Assembly (NCBI GenBank): GCA_902470695.1
Contig: CABRHH010000020.1
Span: forward strand, 1-49,068
From: an uncultured Collinsella sp.
GTDB taxonomy: Bacteria; Actinomycetota; Coriobacteriia; Coriobacteriales; Coriobacteriaceae
Direction of reading: 5' to 3'
Length of the DNA: 49,068 bases
The translations under genes were made by a program, and so were the position numbers. Below are positions 32,783 to 39,762 of this stretch, one piece after another. The notes beneath the pieces are model-generated. The model was not told the DNA's origin. It did not search any database and saw only the letters and a program-made list of their open reading frames with translations. Positions within the stretch are counted from its first letter, which is position 1, and every line of letters begins with the position of its first letter.

Positions 32783-34387
32783 CTAGGAGCAGGCGTGGCA
32801 GCCAGCGCAGGCGCGTCGCGCGCTGGGGGCGGCCGCGATGCCGGCGCGCGCGGTCTCGCGTAGGCTGGCGGGTAGCGCGTGGCCCACCTCAAGCATCACG
32901 CGGGCCATCTCGTCGAAGGGCACGAGGCTGCCGATGCCGGAGAGCGCCAGCTGCGCTGCCGAGAAGGCGGCGCCCACGCCGATGGCGTTGCGGTTCTGGC
33001 AGGGGACCTCCACCAGGCCGCCCACCGGGTCGCAGACCAGGCCGAGCAGGTTTCCCAGCGCGATCGACGCCGCGTCGAGCGCTTGGGCGGGCGTGCCGCC
33101 CAGCATCTGCACCAGGGAGGCTGCAGCCATCGCGGCGGCCGATCCCACCTCGGCCTGGCAGCCGCCTTCGGCCCCCGCCACGCAGGCGGAGGTGGCGAGC
33201 ACCAGGCCCGTGGCTGCAGCGGCGTAGAGGGCGTCGGCCACCTGCGCATCGGCGAGTCCGAGCGCATCGGCGACCGCCAGCACGCACCCGGGCACCACTC
33301 CCGCCGATCCGGCGGTGGGGGCGGCAACGATCACGCCCATCGACGCGCTGCGCTCCAGCACCGCCATCGCGCGGGCGACGGCGTCGGTCTGCACCGCGCC
33401 CATGAGCGTCGCCGCGAGGGGTGCGGGCGCGTCGTGCACCGCCTTCGCCTCGCCGTTCAGAAAGCCGCCGAGCGAGCGCTGGGGATGCGCGAGCGGCGCG
33501 GCGGTCTCCTGGCGCATGACGTCGATGACGCGTTCCATCTGGCTGCGGGCGCGCTCGGCGCCGGCCATGCGCTCCTCGCGCAGGCGCATGACGCCGCCCA
33601 GGTCGAGCTCAAGCTGGGCGCAGGCGTCGAGCAGCTGCGCGCCGTTGTCGAACAGGTCGGGTACCGAGGTGCCCGGCAGCAGCGCGGCGGCAGAACCCGG
33701 CAGCTCGATGAAGGTGGCGTAGCTCACCAGGTCGAGCGCGGACACGGTGGCCAGCACCGTCGGTCCCGGCGCGCCGTCGGTCTCGAACACCGAGTAGGCC
33801 TGACCGCCCGCCTCGGTGCGGTACGTGCGGCAAAACGCGATGTTCATCTGCGCGTGGGCAAGCGCGCCGGTGAGCGACGCCAGCGCGCCGGGCGCGTCGT
33901 GGTGCGCGACGAACAGCGTGGTGTACAGGCCCGAGATCTCCACCTGCACGCCGTTGATGGCGCTGATGCGCATCCGTCCGCCGCCGAGGCTCTCGCCGCG
34001 CACCTCGGCCGTAGCGCCATGCTCGCTTTCCAGGTGGATGTCGACGGTATTGGGGTGGATGGAGGGGTCATCGCCGCCGATATCGAAGGTGTAGGTAAGG
34101 CCGCGCTCATCGGCTGCGGCAAACGCGTCGCGGATGCGCTCGTCGTCGGTGTCGAACCCCAGGATGCCACCTACGAGCGCACGGTCGGTGCCGTGCCCAC
34201 GGTAGGTGTGGGCAAAGCTGTTCCAGAGGGTGAACCGCACCGAGGCGATGCGCCCCTCCAGCAGGCTCGCTGCAACCTGCGCGCAGCGCAGGGCGCCGGC
34301 CGTGTGCGAAGACGACGGCCCGACCATAACGGGCCCCAAAATCTCAAACGCCGAGGTGGTGGCAAACGACTGCGGCTTTACGGGCAT
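32783..34387 (-). CDS. sdaA: L-serine dehydratase, iron-sulfur type 2 (fused beta-alpha chain)
   Basis: Converts L-serine to pyruvate and ammonia with a [4Fe-4S] cluster. The 534-residue chain joins the beta part (GPVMVGPSSSHTAGALR at 18-34, ACT domain about 150-225) to the alpha part (about 265-534). Cluster cysteines Cys410, Cys452 and Cys463 have the 42- and 11-residue spacing known from the Legionella type 2 enzyme. The C terminus ends in CAGCHACS, three extra cysteines at 527, 530 and 533; in the Legionella enzyme a C-terminal cysteine reaches into the active site and ligates the cluster. A strong AGGAGGAG site precedes the ATG at 34387. It stands alone on the - strand. Confidence 0.95.
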   Translation of the reverse strand: MPVKPQSFATTSAFEILGPVMVGPSSSHTAGALRCAQVAASLLEGRIASVRFTLWNSFAHTYRGHGTDRALVGGILGFDTDDERIRDAFAAADERGLTYTFDIGGDDPSIHPNTVDIHLESEHGATAEVRGESLGGGRMRISAINGVQVEISGLYTTLFVAHHDAPGALASLTGALAHAQMNIAFCRTYRTEAGGQAYSVFETDGAPGPTVLATVSALDLVSYATFIELPGSAAALLPGTSVPDLFDNGAQLLDACAQLELDLGGVMRLREERMAGAERARSQMERVIDVMRQETAAPLAHPQRSLGGFLNGEAKAVHDAPAPLAATLMGAVQTDAVARAMAVLERSASMGVIVAAPTAGSAGVVPGCVLAVADALGLADAQVADALYAAAATGLVLATSACVAGAEGGCQAEVGSAAAMAAASLVQMLGGTPAQALDAASIALGNLLGLVCDPVGGLVEVPCQNRNAIGVGAAFSAAQLALSGIGSLVPFDEMARVMLEVGHALPASLRETARAGIAAAPSARRACAGCHACS

Positions 34388-34539
34388 AGCTCCTCCTGCT
34401 CGACCGGCCGCGGGGCAAGAAAGAAGCATTTGCGGCCGTAAACGTCACAACAACAACTAGGTGGTGTAGCGAATCGCCGCGACGGTTCTGCACCGCGGTG
34501 ACCGCGCTCGCTCGATGGCATGAGTGGGTCAACGTAGGG

Positions 34540-34605
34540 CCTGCCCCATGTCCCTCGAGCGATTTCTGAACGAAGTGAAGCTGAGCGAGAGGGACATGGG
34601 GCAGG
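34540..34605 (-). repeat. 66-base element with perfect 17-bp inverted repeat after gltX
   Basis: CCTGCCCCATGTCCCTC (34540-34556) is exactly complementary to 34589-34605, with a 32-base middle. It begins 15 bases beyond the gltX stop and occupies much of the 232-base gap to the serine dehydratase start. No T-run follows on either strand. It may act as a 3'-end stabiliser or terminator for gltX, or be a small dispersed element. Confidence 0.8.
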
Positions 34606-34619
34606 GCCGGATGGATCGA

Positions 34620-36101
34620 CTATCCCGCCATCGGACGGGCGCGGTCGATGCGGGCGAGGCAGTCATCGCGGCCGATGAGCGCCATGGTTGCGCCCAGCGG
34701 CGGGCTCACCATGTTGCCGCACACTGCCACGCGCACGGCCCCGAAGAACAGGCGCTTCTTCACGTCCATCTGCTCGGGCAGCTCCTCGAGGGAGGCGTCG
34801 ATCGCCTCGGCCGTCCAGGCGCCGGCATCCAGGGCCGCCAGCGCGGCGCGCGCCGTGTCGAGCACGGCCCCCATGCCCTCCTTCGCCAGGCCCTTGGCCA
34901 CAGACTTCTCGTCGTATGCCAGGGTGTCGGCACAGGCGAACACCGGGGCTGCGACGGAGACGGCATCGGCGGGCATCTTGGTGCGGGGGCGCACGATGGC
35001 AGCCAGGGCGTCCACCCAGCTCTCATCGGCCTCGAACCCCTCGCCGATCAGCCCGGCGTCGAGCAGCTCGGGCAGCATGATCTCATCGGCGAAGGTCGCG
35101 TCGTCCATCGCGTTGATGTACTCGGCGTTCATCCAGTCGAGCTTTTTGGGGTCGAAGGTCGCTGGATTCTTGGAGATGCGATCGAGGCTGAAGCGGCTCG
35201 CCAGGACGTCGCGCGGGATCACGGTGGTCTCGCCGTCGAGCGACCAGCCGAGCAGCGCCAGATAGTTCACGAAGGCGTCGGGCAGGTAGCCGGCATCGCG
35301 GTACTCCTCCACGGAGGTGGCGCCGTGGCGCTTGGAGAGCTTCTTGCCGTCGGCGCCCAAGATCATGGAGATATGGGCGAAGGTGGGCACCGGCGCTTCC
35401 AGGGCCTCGTAGACCATGACCTGGCGCGGGGTGTTGGAGAGGTGGTCATCGCCGCGGATGACGTGGGTGATGCCCATGGCGGCGTCGTCCACGACGGTGG
35501 CGAAGTTGTAGGTGGGGGTGCCGTCGGAGCGGAAGATCACGAAATCGTCGAGCTCTTTGGCGTCGAAGACGACCTCGCCGTGGACCGCGTCGTCGATGAT
35601 GACGTTACCGCGGTCTTCGGGCACCTTGATGCGCAGGACGTACGGTTCGCCGGCGTCGATGCGGGCCTGGGCCTGCTCGCGCGTGAGGTCGCGGCAGCGG
35701 CGCTGGTAGCCCTGGAAGGGGTCCTTGCGCTCGGCTGCGGCCTCGCGGTCGGCGGCGAGCTGCTCGGGCGTGCAGAAGCACGGGTAGGCGCGCCCGGCGT
35801 CCCAGAGCTTTTGCGCTGCGGCCCGGTACAGCTCCAGGCGCTCGGTCTGCGCGTAGGGGCCGAAGTCGCCGCCGACCTCGGGGCCCTCGTCCCAGTCGAG
35901 GCCCAGCCAGCGCATGGCGCGCAGGATGACCTGGGTGTTCTCCTCGGTGGAGCGGGTTGGGTCGGTGTCGTCGATGCGCAGGATGAAGGTGCCGCCGTTG
36001 GCGCGGGCGAAAGCCCAGTTGTAGATGGCGGTGCGGGCGCCGCCGATGTGCAGCTTGCCGGTGGGCGAGGGCGCGAAGCGAACGCGGACAGATGAGCTCA
36101 T
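34620..36101 (-). CDS. gltX: Glutamyl-tRNA synthetase
   Basis: Class I synthetase charging tRNA-Glu, including the CTC isoacceptor in this window. The 493-residue length is standard. The ATP-site motifs are HIGG at 18-21 (variant of HIGH, as usual for GltX) and KKLSKRHG (KMSKS equivalent). IDDTDPTRSTEE after the first motif is family-specific. A cysteine pair (CFCTPEQ) lies in the zinc-finger region position. A -10 TATAAT lies at 36145-36140, and the ATG follows GAGGAGC. Discriminating or not, forming Glu-tRNA-Gln, cannot be judged here. Confidence 0.96.
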   Translation of the reverse strand: MSSSVRVRFAPSPTGKLHIGGARTAIYNWAFARANGGTFILRIDDTDPTRSTEENTQVILRAMRWLGLDWDEGPEVGGDFGPYAQTERLELYRAAAQKLWDAGRAYPCFCTPEQLAADREAAAERKDPFQGYQRRCRDLTREQAQARIDAGEPYVLRIKVPEDRGNVIIDDAVHGEVVFDAKELDDFVIFRSDGTPTYNFATVVDDAAMGITHVIRGDDHLSNTPRQVMVYEALEAPVPTFAHISMILGADGKKLSKRHGATSVEEYRDAGYLPDAFVNYLALLGWSLDGETTVIPRDVLASRFSLDRISKNPATFDPKKLDWMNAEYINAMDDATFADEIMLPELLDAGLIGEGFEADESWVDALAAIVRPRTKMPADAVSVAAPVFACADTLAYDEKSVAKGLAKEGMGAVLDTARAALAALDAGAWTAEAIDASLEELPEQMDVKKRLFFGAVRVAVCGNMVSPPLGATMALIGRDDCLARIDRARPMAG

Positions 36102-36139
36102 GTGGGTGCTCCTCGGGTTGGGTCGATTGCGTGCCTGCC

Positions 36140-36145
36140 ATTATA
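36140..36145 (-). promoter_or_regulatory. gltX -10 TATAAT
   Basis: Perfect TATAAT on the - strand, 39 bases before the gltX start; no clear -35. Confidence 0.5.
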
Positions 36146-36220
36146 CGGCATCGCGCGGCAGCGCCGCCGGGGCGCGGCGCCTGAGGGCAGGAGGCGAGGT
36201 GATGCGGCCGGCACCGCAGG

Positions 36221-36265
36221 CCGCATTCCGCACCGGCGCGGGGGCACGGGCGGTGCGGAATGCGG
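36221..36265 (-). terminator. Perfect 15-bp hairpin after the CorA-type gene
   Basis: Arms 36221-36235 and 36251-36265 are perfectly complementary with a 15-base loop. It lies 57 bases past the stop of the CorA-type gene and before the gltX promoter. The T-rich flank (GGTTTG) is on the + side, so for - strand transcripts it is a hairpin without U-tract. Confidence 0.6.
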
Positions 36266-36321
36266 GGTTTGTGGTCGCGGCGGGTGCTGCGGCAGGCGGG
36301 GCCCCGGTGCCCCCTTCGCGC

Positions 36322-37230
36322 CTACAGCCACCGCTTCCACTTGAAAAACGCCAGCTCCAGGGCAATGACCACCAGGCTGAGCGCGATGACGGTCACGTAC
36401 CCGTATTCCCAGGAGAGCTCGGGCATGTTGGTGAAGTTCATGCCGTACCAGCCGGTGATGGTGGTGATGGGAACGAACACGGACGCCATGACGGTGAGGT
36501 AGAGGTTAGTGGACTCCCGGCGCTCGGCCGTCTGCGCCTGGCGGAGCTCCAGCAGCTGCATGCAGTACTCGCGCAGAAAGCCCGCCTTTGCCTCTAGGCG
36601 CTCCATCTGCTGGGACAACGTGGCGAACAGGCGGCGCTCGCCGCGGGTCATGTGCCCGCACTCGTCTTGGGCGGCATCGCTTGCCAGCGCCTCGACCTGC
36701 TGGTAGAAGCCATCCAGGCGCATGAGGTCGCGCCGGATGCGCAAAATCCGCGCCGAGCCGTGCGCGTCGCGCCGCCCCTCCACGATCGCGGCCTCGATGC
36801 GGGCGAGGTCGTCCTCGATGGCGATGAGTCGGTCCAGGTCATGGCGCAGCGGGTGGCGGATCAGCTCATGCAGGGCCCGTCCGCCCGGGCTTGCGGCTGC
36901 GGCCGCCGATACGGCCGCAGCAAGTGCCGCGTGCGGGGCACCGACGTCGATGAGGGTCAGCGCGCCATGGCTCAGCACAAAGCCGAGGCGGCAGGGGTCC
37001 GTGTTCGAGGTACGCTCGGCGGGCAGCGCGAGGGCGCCTACGATGCCGCCGGGATAGGATTCGGCGAAGGTGCCGTGGGCGTGCGTCAGGGCGTGCACGG
37101 CCCGTCGGGTGTCGGCGTCCTCGATCCGGGTGGCCGCGGCGCCGGCGGCGTCGATCAGGGGCAGGCCCGCGTCCGTGCGTTCGTCTGCGTGCGCGTGTGC
37201 CGGCGCGTGCGAGGGGTTGTGCTCTGCCAT
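36322..37230 (-). CDS. corA: CorA-family divalent metal ion transporter
   Basis: Magnesium/cobalt-type channel of 302 residues. After a His/Ala-rich start and a large cytoplasmic alpha-helical domain, the two C-terminal helices flank the selectivity motif YGMNFTNMPEL (Gly-Met-Asn at 263-265), and the chain ends in KWKRWL as usual for the family. AAGAGGA just upstream supports the ATG at 37230; the open frame beyond it is low-complexity Arg/Pro with no homology. The next gene upstream on the same strand ends 68 bases away. Exact ion unknown; Mg2+ is the default. Confidence 0.93.
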   Translation of the reverse strand: MAEHNPSHAPAHAHADERTDAGLPLIDAAGAAATRIEDADTRRAVHALTHAHGTFAESYPGGIVGALALPAERTSNTDPCRLGFVLSHGALTLIDVGAPHAALAAAVSAAAAASPGGRALHELIRHPLRHDLDRLIAIEDDLARIEAAIVEGRRDAHGSARILRIRRDLMRLDGFYQQVEALASDAAQDECGHMTRGERRLFATLSQQMERLEAKAGFLREYCMQLLELRQAQTAERRESTNLYLTVMASVFVPITTITGWYGMNFTNMPELSWEYGYVTVIALSLVVIALELAFFKWKRWL

Positions 37231-37298
37231 GGTCCTCTTTTCATCCCGGTGCCCGTCGCATGAGATTGTAGCGCTCGCGCCCGGGAGCGCACCGGGGT

Positions 37299-37991
37299 CT
37301 ATCGCCGTGCGATCCGGCGGATGAGGGCGCGCAGGGTGCAGGTCCGCACGGTGAGGGTGCCCGCATCCTGGCCGCAGCGCAGCGCGAGGATGAGGCGGTC
37401 GGTCGCCTCGGAGAGCCGACGCCGCCTCCTCCCCATGCGCGCCGTGGGAAAGGCCGCCGCTACCTCGTGCGCTCGCGGGACCGCCAGGCCGCCGCAGGGG
37501 CGCGCGCCCGCGGCCTGCACGCGGGCCATGAGCGCGTCGAGGGCGCGGACAGCCGCCTGCGGGTCGTCGCCCGCGCAGACGGCGACGGCGTAGACGCGCG
37601 CCCGCCTGCTGCCGGCGGTGCGCAGAAGCTCTGCCAGCCACTCGGCGCATGTGCCGCCGGCATTGGCGCCGGCCGCGTCGGTGCCGATAACCCAGGTGTC
37701 GGCGGCCCCGGCGCCCCGCAGCCGCTCGTCTCCCGCAGCCATCGCGGCATTCAGCTCAAAGCGCTCCACGATGGGTGCTGCCTGGTCGCCTGCGGCGTCG
37801 TGGGCGCTGTAGACGCGGCAGGCACGGGTGAGGTCATCGAGGATGAGGCGGCAGGCGCGCGCGGCCATCCCATCGTCGGCGCCGCCTGCGTCCGCGCGCG
37901 CTGTGTCCGCACCGAAGGAGACGACGGCGATGCGGCGGGGGAGCGCCGCGGGCCCCGGGGCCTGCTCGCGACGGTTCGCATCGGTTTCCAT
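37299..37991 (-). CDS. Unrecognised protein, possibly flavodoxin-like fold
   Basis: I do not recognise this 230-residue protein. It has no signal peptide or membrane helix. An alternating beta/alpha pattern is visible (RIAVVSFGAD, TWVIGTDAAG, ARVYAVAVCAGDD, GGLAVPRAHE), ending in a very basic RMGRRRRRLSEATDRLI helix, which recalls NADPH-dependent FMN reductases or flavodoxin-like proteins but without a clear flavin-binding motif. AGGAGG just before the ATG at 37991 makes it a real gene. It lies upstream of the CorA-type gene on the same strand and starts 41 bases from the divergent promoter of the small RNA at 38046. Confidence 0.6.
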   Translation of the reverse strand: METDANRREQAPGPAALPRRIAVVSFGADTARADAGGADDGMAARACRLILDDLTRACRVYSAHDAAGDQAAPIVERFELNAAMAAGDERLRGAGAADTWVIGTDAAGANAGGTCAEWLAELLRTAGSRRARVYAVAVCAGDDPQAAVRALDALMARVQAAGARPCGGLAVPRAHEVAAAFPTARMGRRRRRLSEATDRLILALRCGQDAGTLTVRTCTLRALIRRIARR

Positions 37992-38031
37992 GGATACCTC
38001 CTGCCCTTGGTGCCTGCCGGTATCTGCGTTG

Positions 38032-38040
38032 TGCTATGAT
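38032..38040 (+). promoter_or_regulatory. Extended -10 of the small + strand RNA
   Basis: TG-C-TATGAT, no good -35. It faces right, divergent from the gene ending at 37299, and the only thing downstream before a strong terminator is about 110 bases of RNA. Confidence 0.55.
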
Positions 38041-38045
38041 GGAGT

Positions 38046-38154
38046 ACGCGAGGCTCACCCTCTTGTATAGCATTCGATCGAAGTGGTGTGAGATCAAAAC
38101 AGTCTCGCACACGGGACTCCGGGTCGTTTGCCAGGGCGGCCCGGAGTCGTTTTT
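38046..38154 (+). ncRNA. Small convergent RNA, candidate type I antitoxin
   Basis: A transcript from the extended -10 at 38035-38040 would start near 38046 and stop at the terminator ending at 38154, about 110 bases. It is convergent with the hydrophobic-peptide mRNA; if the latter stops at its side of the shared hairpin (near 38096), the two RNAs are complementary over roughly 60 bases at their 3' ends, as in RatA/txpA and SR4/bsrG pairs. The segment is AT-richer than its surroundings. No credible protein is encoded in it. Confidence 0.55.
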
Positions 38155-38162
38155 GTGCGAGA
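38103..38162. terminator. Two-way terminator between the small RNA and the peptide gene
   Basis: The inner stem GACTCCGGG/CCCGGAGTC (38115-38123 with 38140-38148) is followed on + by GTTTTT. The outer stem TCTCGCAC/GTGCGAGA (38103-38110 with 38155-38162) is followed on - by CTGTTTT. It can therefore end transcripts from both sides. Confidence 0.75.
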
Positions 38163-38169
38163 AACGAGT

Positions 38170-38232
38170 TTACGCTTTGGCCGCGATCACCAGGATGGTG
38201 ACGATGGCCAGAAGAAGAATCGCTTCTGACAT
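38170..38232 (-). CDS. 20-residue hydrophobic peptide, candidate type I toxin
   Basis: The reading frame begins MSEAILLL and ends VIAAKA: one acidic residue near the start, about 16 hydrophobic residues and a Lys near the end, i.e. a single membrane helix. A GGGGG-containing ribosome binding site (AAGGGGGTGG) lies a few bases upstream, and a TG-G-TAGAAT extended -10 lies at 38301-38293, giving a 50-60-base leader. Length and composition resemble known type I toxins (Ibs, Fst, TxpA-like), though I see no specific match to any one of them. The convergent small RNA and shared terminator fit this class. A leader peptide or small membrane-protein subunit is the alternative. It lies apart from metK, which reads the other way. 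Confidence 0.6.
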   Translation of the reverse strand: MSEAILLLAIVTILVIAAKA

Positions 38233-38292
38233 AACGACCACCCCCTTCCGTATGGATGAGGGCGATGGGCACACCTCGCGTACTGCCATCAG

Positions 38293-38301
38293 ATTCTACC
38301 A
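38293..38301 (-). promoter_or_regulatory. Extended -10 of the hydrophobic peptide mRNA
   Basis: On the - strand TG-G-TAGAAT, with no matching -35. It is placed about 60 bases before the peptide ATG. Confidence 0.45.
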
Positions 38302-38374
38302 AGTATCTGCGCGGAGCGCGCCGGCGGCGCCTCGGCTGCGTTTGCGTCAATACCGTGTGGGGAGGTCCGGGGCG

Positions 38375-38402
38375 TTGAGGGCGGGACGTGGATGCCTATA
38401 CT
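38375..38402 (+). promoter_or_regulatory. metK promoter
   Basis: TTGAGG (38375-38380), 16-base spacer, TATACT (38397-38402). The leader to the ATG is about 58 bases, too short for a SAM riboswitch plus expression platform. Confidence 0.55.
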
Positions 38403-38466
38403 TGTTGGGTTACAGGCTCGGCGGAATGGTAACGGTCGCCGGGCATTACCATGAAAGGGGCATTTC

Positions 38467-39744
38467 ATGCCGAATGAGACTCGTTCCACCCAGGAACCCC
38501 GCAGCTTCGTGTTCACCTCCGAGTCGGTCACCGAGGGCCATCCCGACAAGGTCGCCGACCAGGTGTCCGACGCCATCCTCGATGCCATCATCGCCAAGGA
38601 GCTGGAGCTCGAGCGCTCCGGCTATGTCGACTGCAACGGGGTTCCCGCGCGGCTCGATCAGCTGCGCTGCGCCTGCGAGACGCTCGTCACCACCGGCTCG
38701 GTGATCGTGGCCGGCGAGATTCGCACCCAGGCTTACGTCGACGTGCAGAAGATCGCGCGCGACGTGATCTGCCGCATCGGCTACGACCGCGCCAAGTATG
38801 GTTTTGACGGCACCACCTGCGGCGTCATCAACATGATCCACGAGCAGAGCCCCGACATCGCGGCCGGGGTCGACGAGTCCTTCGACGTCCAGGCCGGTCG
38901 CACCACCGATCCGCTCGACCTCATCGGCGCGGGCGACCAGGGCATGATGTTCGGCTACGCCAGCCGCGAGACCCCCACGCTCATGCCCATGCCGCACTAT
39001 CTCGCGAGCCGTCTGGCCGAGCGCCTGGCCGCGGTGCGCCACGACGGCACCCTGGCCTACCTGCGCCCCGACGGCAAGACCCAGGTGACGGTGCGCTACG
39101 AGGACGGGGCGCCCGTCGCCGTGGAGACGATCGTCATCTCCACCCAGCACGCACCCGAGATCGAGGATATGGGTCTCATCGAGGCCGACATGCGCGCCCA
39201 CGTCATCGCCCCGGTCATGGCCGCGGCGGGCATCGACTGGTCGGGCGCCGAGCTCTACGTGAACCCCACCGGCCGCTTCGTGGTGGGCGGCCCCATGGGC
39301 GACACCGGCCTCACCGGCCGCAAGATCATCGTGGACACCTACGGCGGCATGGGCCGCCACGGCGGCGGGGCCTTCTCGGGCAAGGACTGCACCAAGGTGG
39401 ACCGCTCGGCCGCCTATGCGGCGCGCTGGGTGGCGAAAAACGTGGTCGCCGCCGGGCTGGCCGACCGCTGCGAGATCGAGCTCGCCTATGCCATCGGCGT
39501 CAGCCGCCCGCTGTCGGTGATGGTGGACACCTTCGGCACGGCCAAGGTGGACGAGCGGGCCATCGAGCGCGCGGTGGCGTCGGTGTTCGACCTGCGTCCC
39601 GGCGCGATCATCCGCGACCTGGACCTGCGTCGCCCCATCTTCGAGAAGACGGCCGCCTACGGCCACTTCGGGCGCGAGGACGCCGATTTCACCTGGGAGC
39701 GCTGCGACCGCGTGGACGAGCTGCGCGCAGCCTGCGGGCTGTAG
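38467..39744 (+). CDS. metK: S-adenosylmethionine synthetase
   Basis: Makes S-adenosylmethionine from methionine and ATP; cytoplasmic homotetramer. The 425-residue protein is somewhat longer than usual (380-400). The signatures are SESVTEGHPDK near the start, GAGDQGMMFGYA (154-165) and GGGAFSGKDCTKVDRS (from residue 299). In the last one the residue after KD, Pro in most bacteria, is Cys. AAAGGGG at 38454-38460 gives the start. priA follows after 18 bases, so the two are probably co-transcribed. Confidence 0.96.
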   Translation: MPNETRSTQEPRSFVFTSESVTEGHPDKVADQVSDAILDAIIAKELELERSGYVDCNGVPARLDQLRCACETLVTTGSVIVAGEIRTQAYVDVQKIARDVICRIGYDRAKYGFDGTTCGVINMIHEQSPDIAAGVDESFDVQAGRTTDPLDLIGAGDQGMMFGYASRETPTLMPMPHYLASRLAERLAAVRHDGTLAYLRPDGKTQVTVRYEDGAPVAVETIVISTQHAPEIEDMGLIEADMRAHVIAPVMAAAGIDWSGAELYVNPTGRFVVGGPMGDTGLTGRKIIVDTYGGMGRHGGGAFSGKDCTKVDRSAAYAARWVAKNVVAAGLADRCEIELAYAIGVSRPLSVMVDTFGTAKVDERAIERAVASVFDLRPGAIIRDLDLRRPIFEKTAAYGHFGREDADFTWERCDRVDELRAACGL

Positions 39745-39762
39745 GGCCGACGGCGCGCGCAG

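Larger units (their letters stand above)
38038..38290. repeat. Inverted 16/17-bp repeats bounding the peptide-RNA locus
   Basis: GATGGAGTACGCGAGG (38038-38053) recurs in reverse orientation at 38274-38290 as GATGGCAGTACGCGAGG, differing by one inserted base. Each copy lies between the -10 and the early transcribed region of one of the two convergent units, so both RNAs begin with nearly the same sequence. Confidence 0.75.

Noticed and set aside
38155..38466. SAM riboswitch upstream of metK
   Set aside because: The metK promoter leaves a leader of about 58 bases, and I see none of the known SAM aptamer cores.
38036..38704. A + strand open frame running from the small RNA into metK
   Set aside because: It has no ribosome binding site, crosses two terminator stems and overlaps metK out of frame; the peptide and RNA reading explains the structure better.
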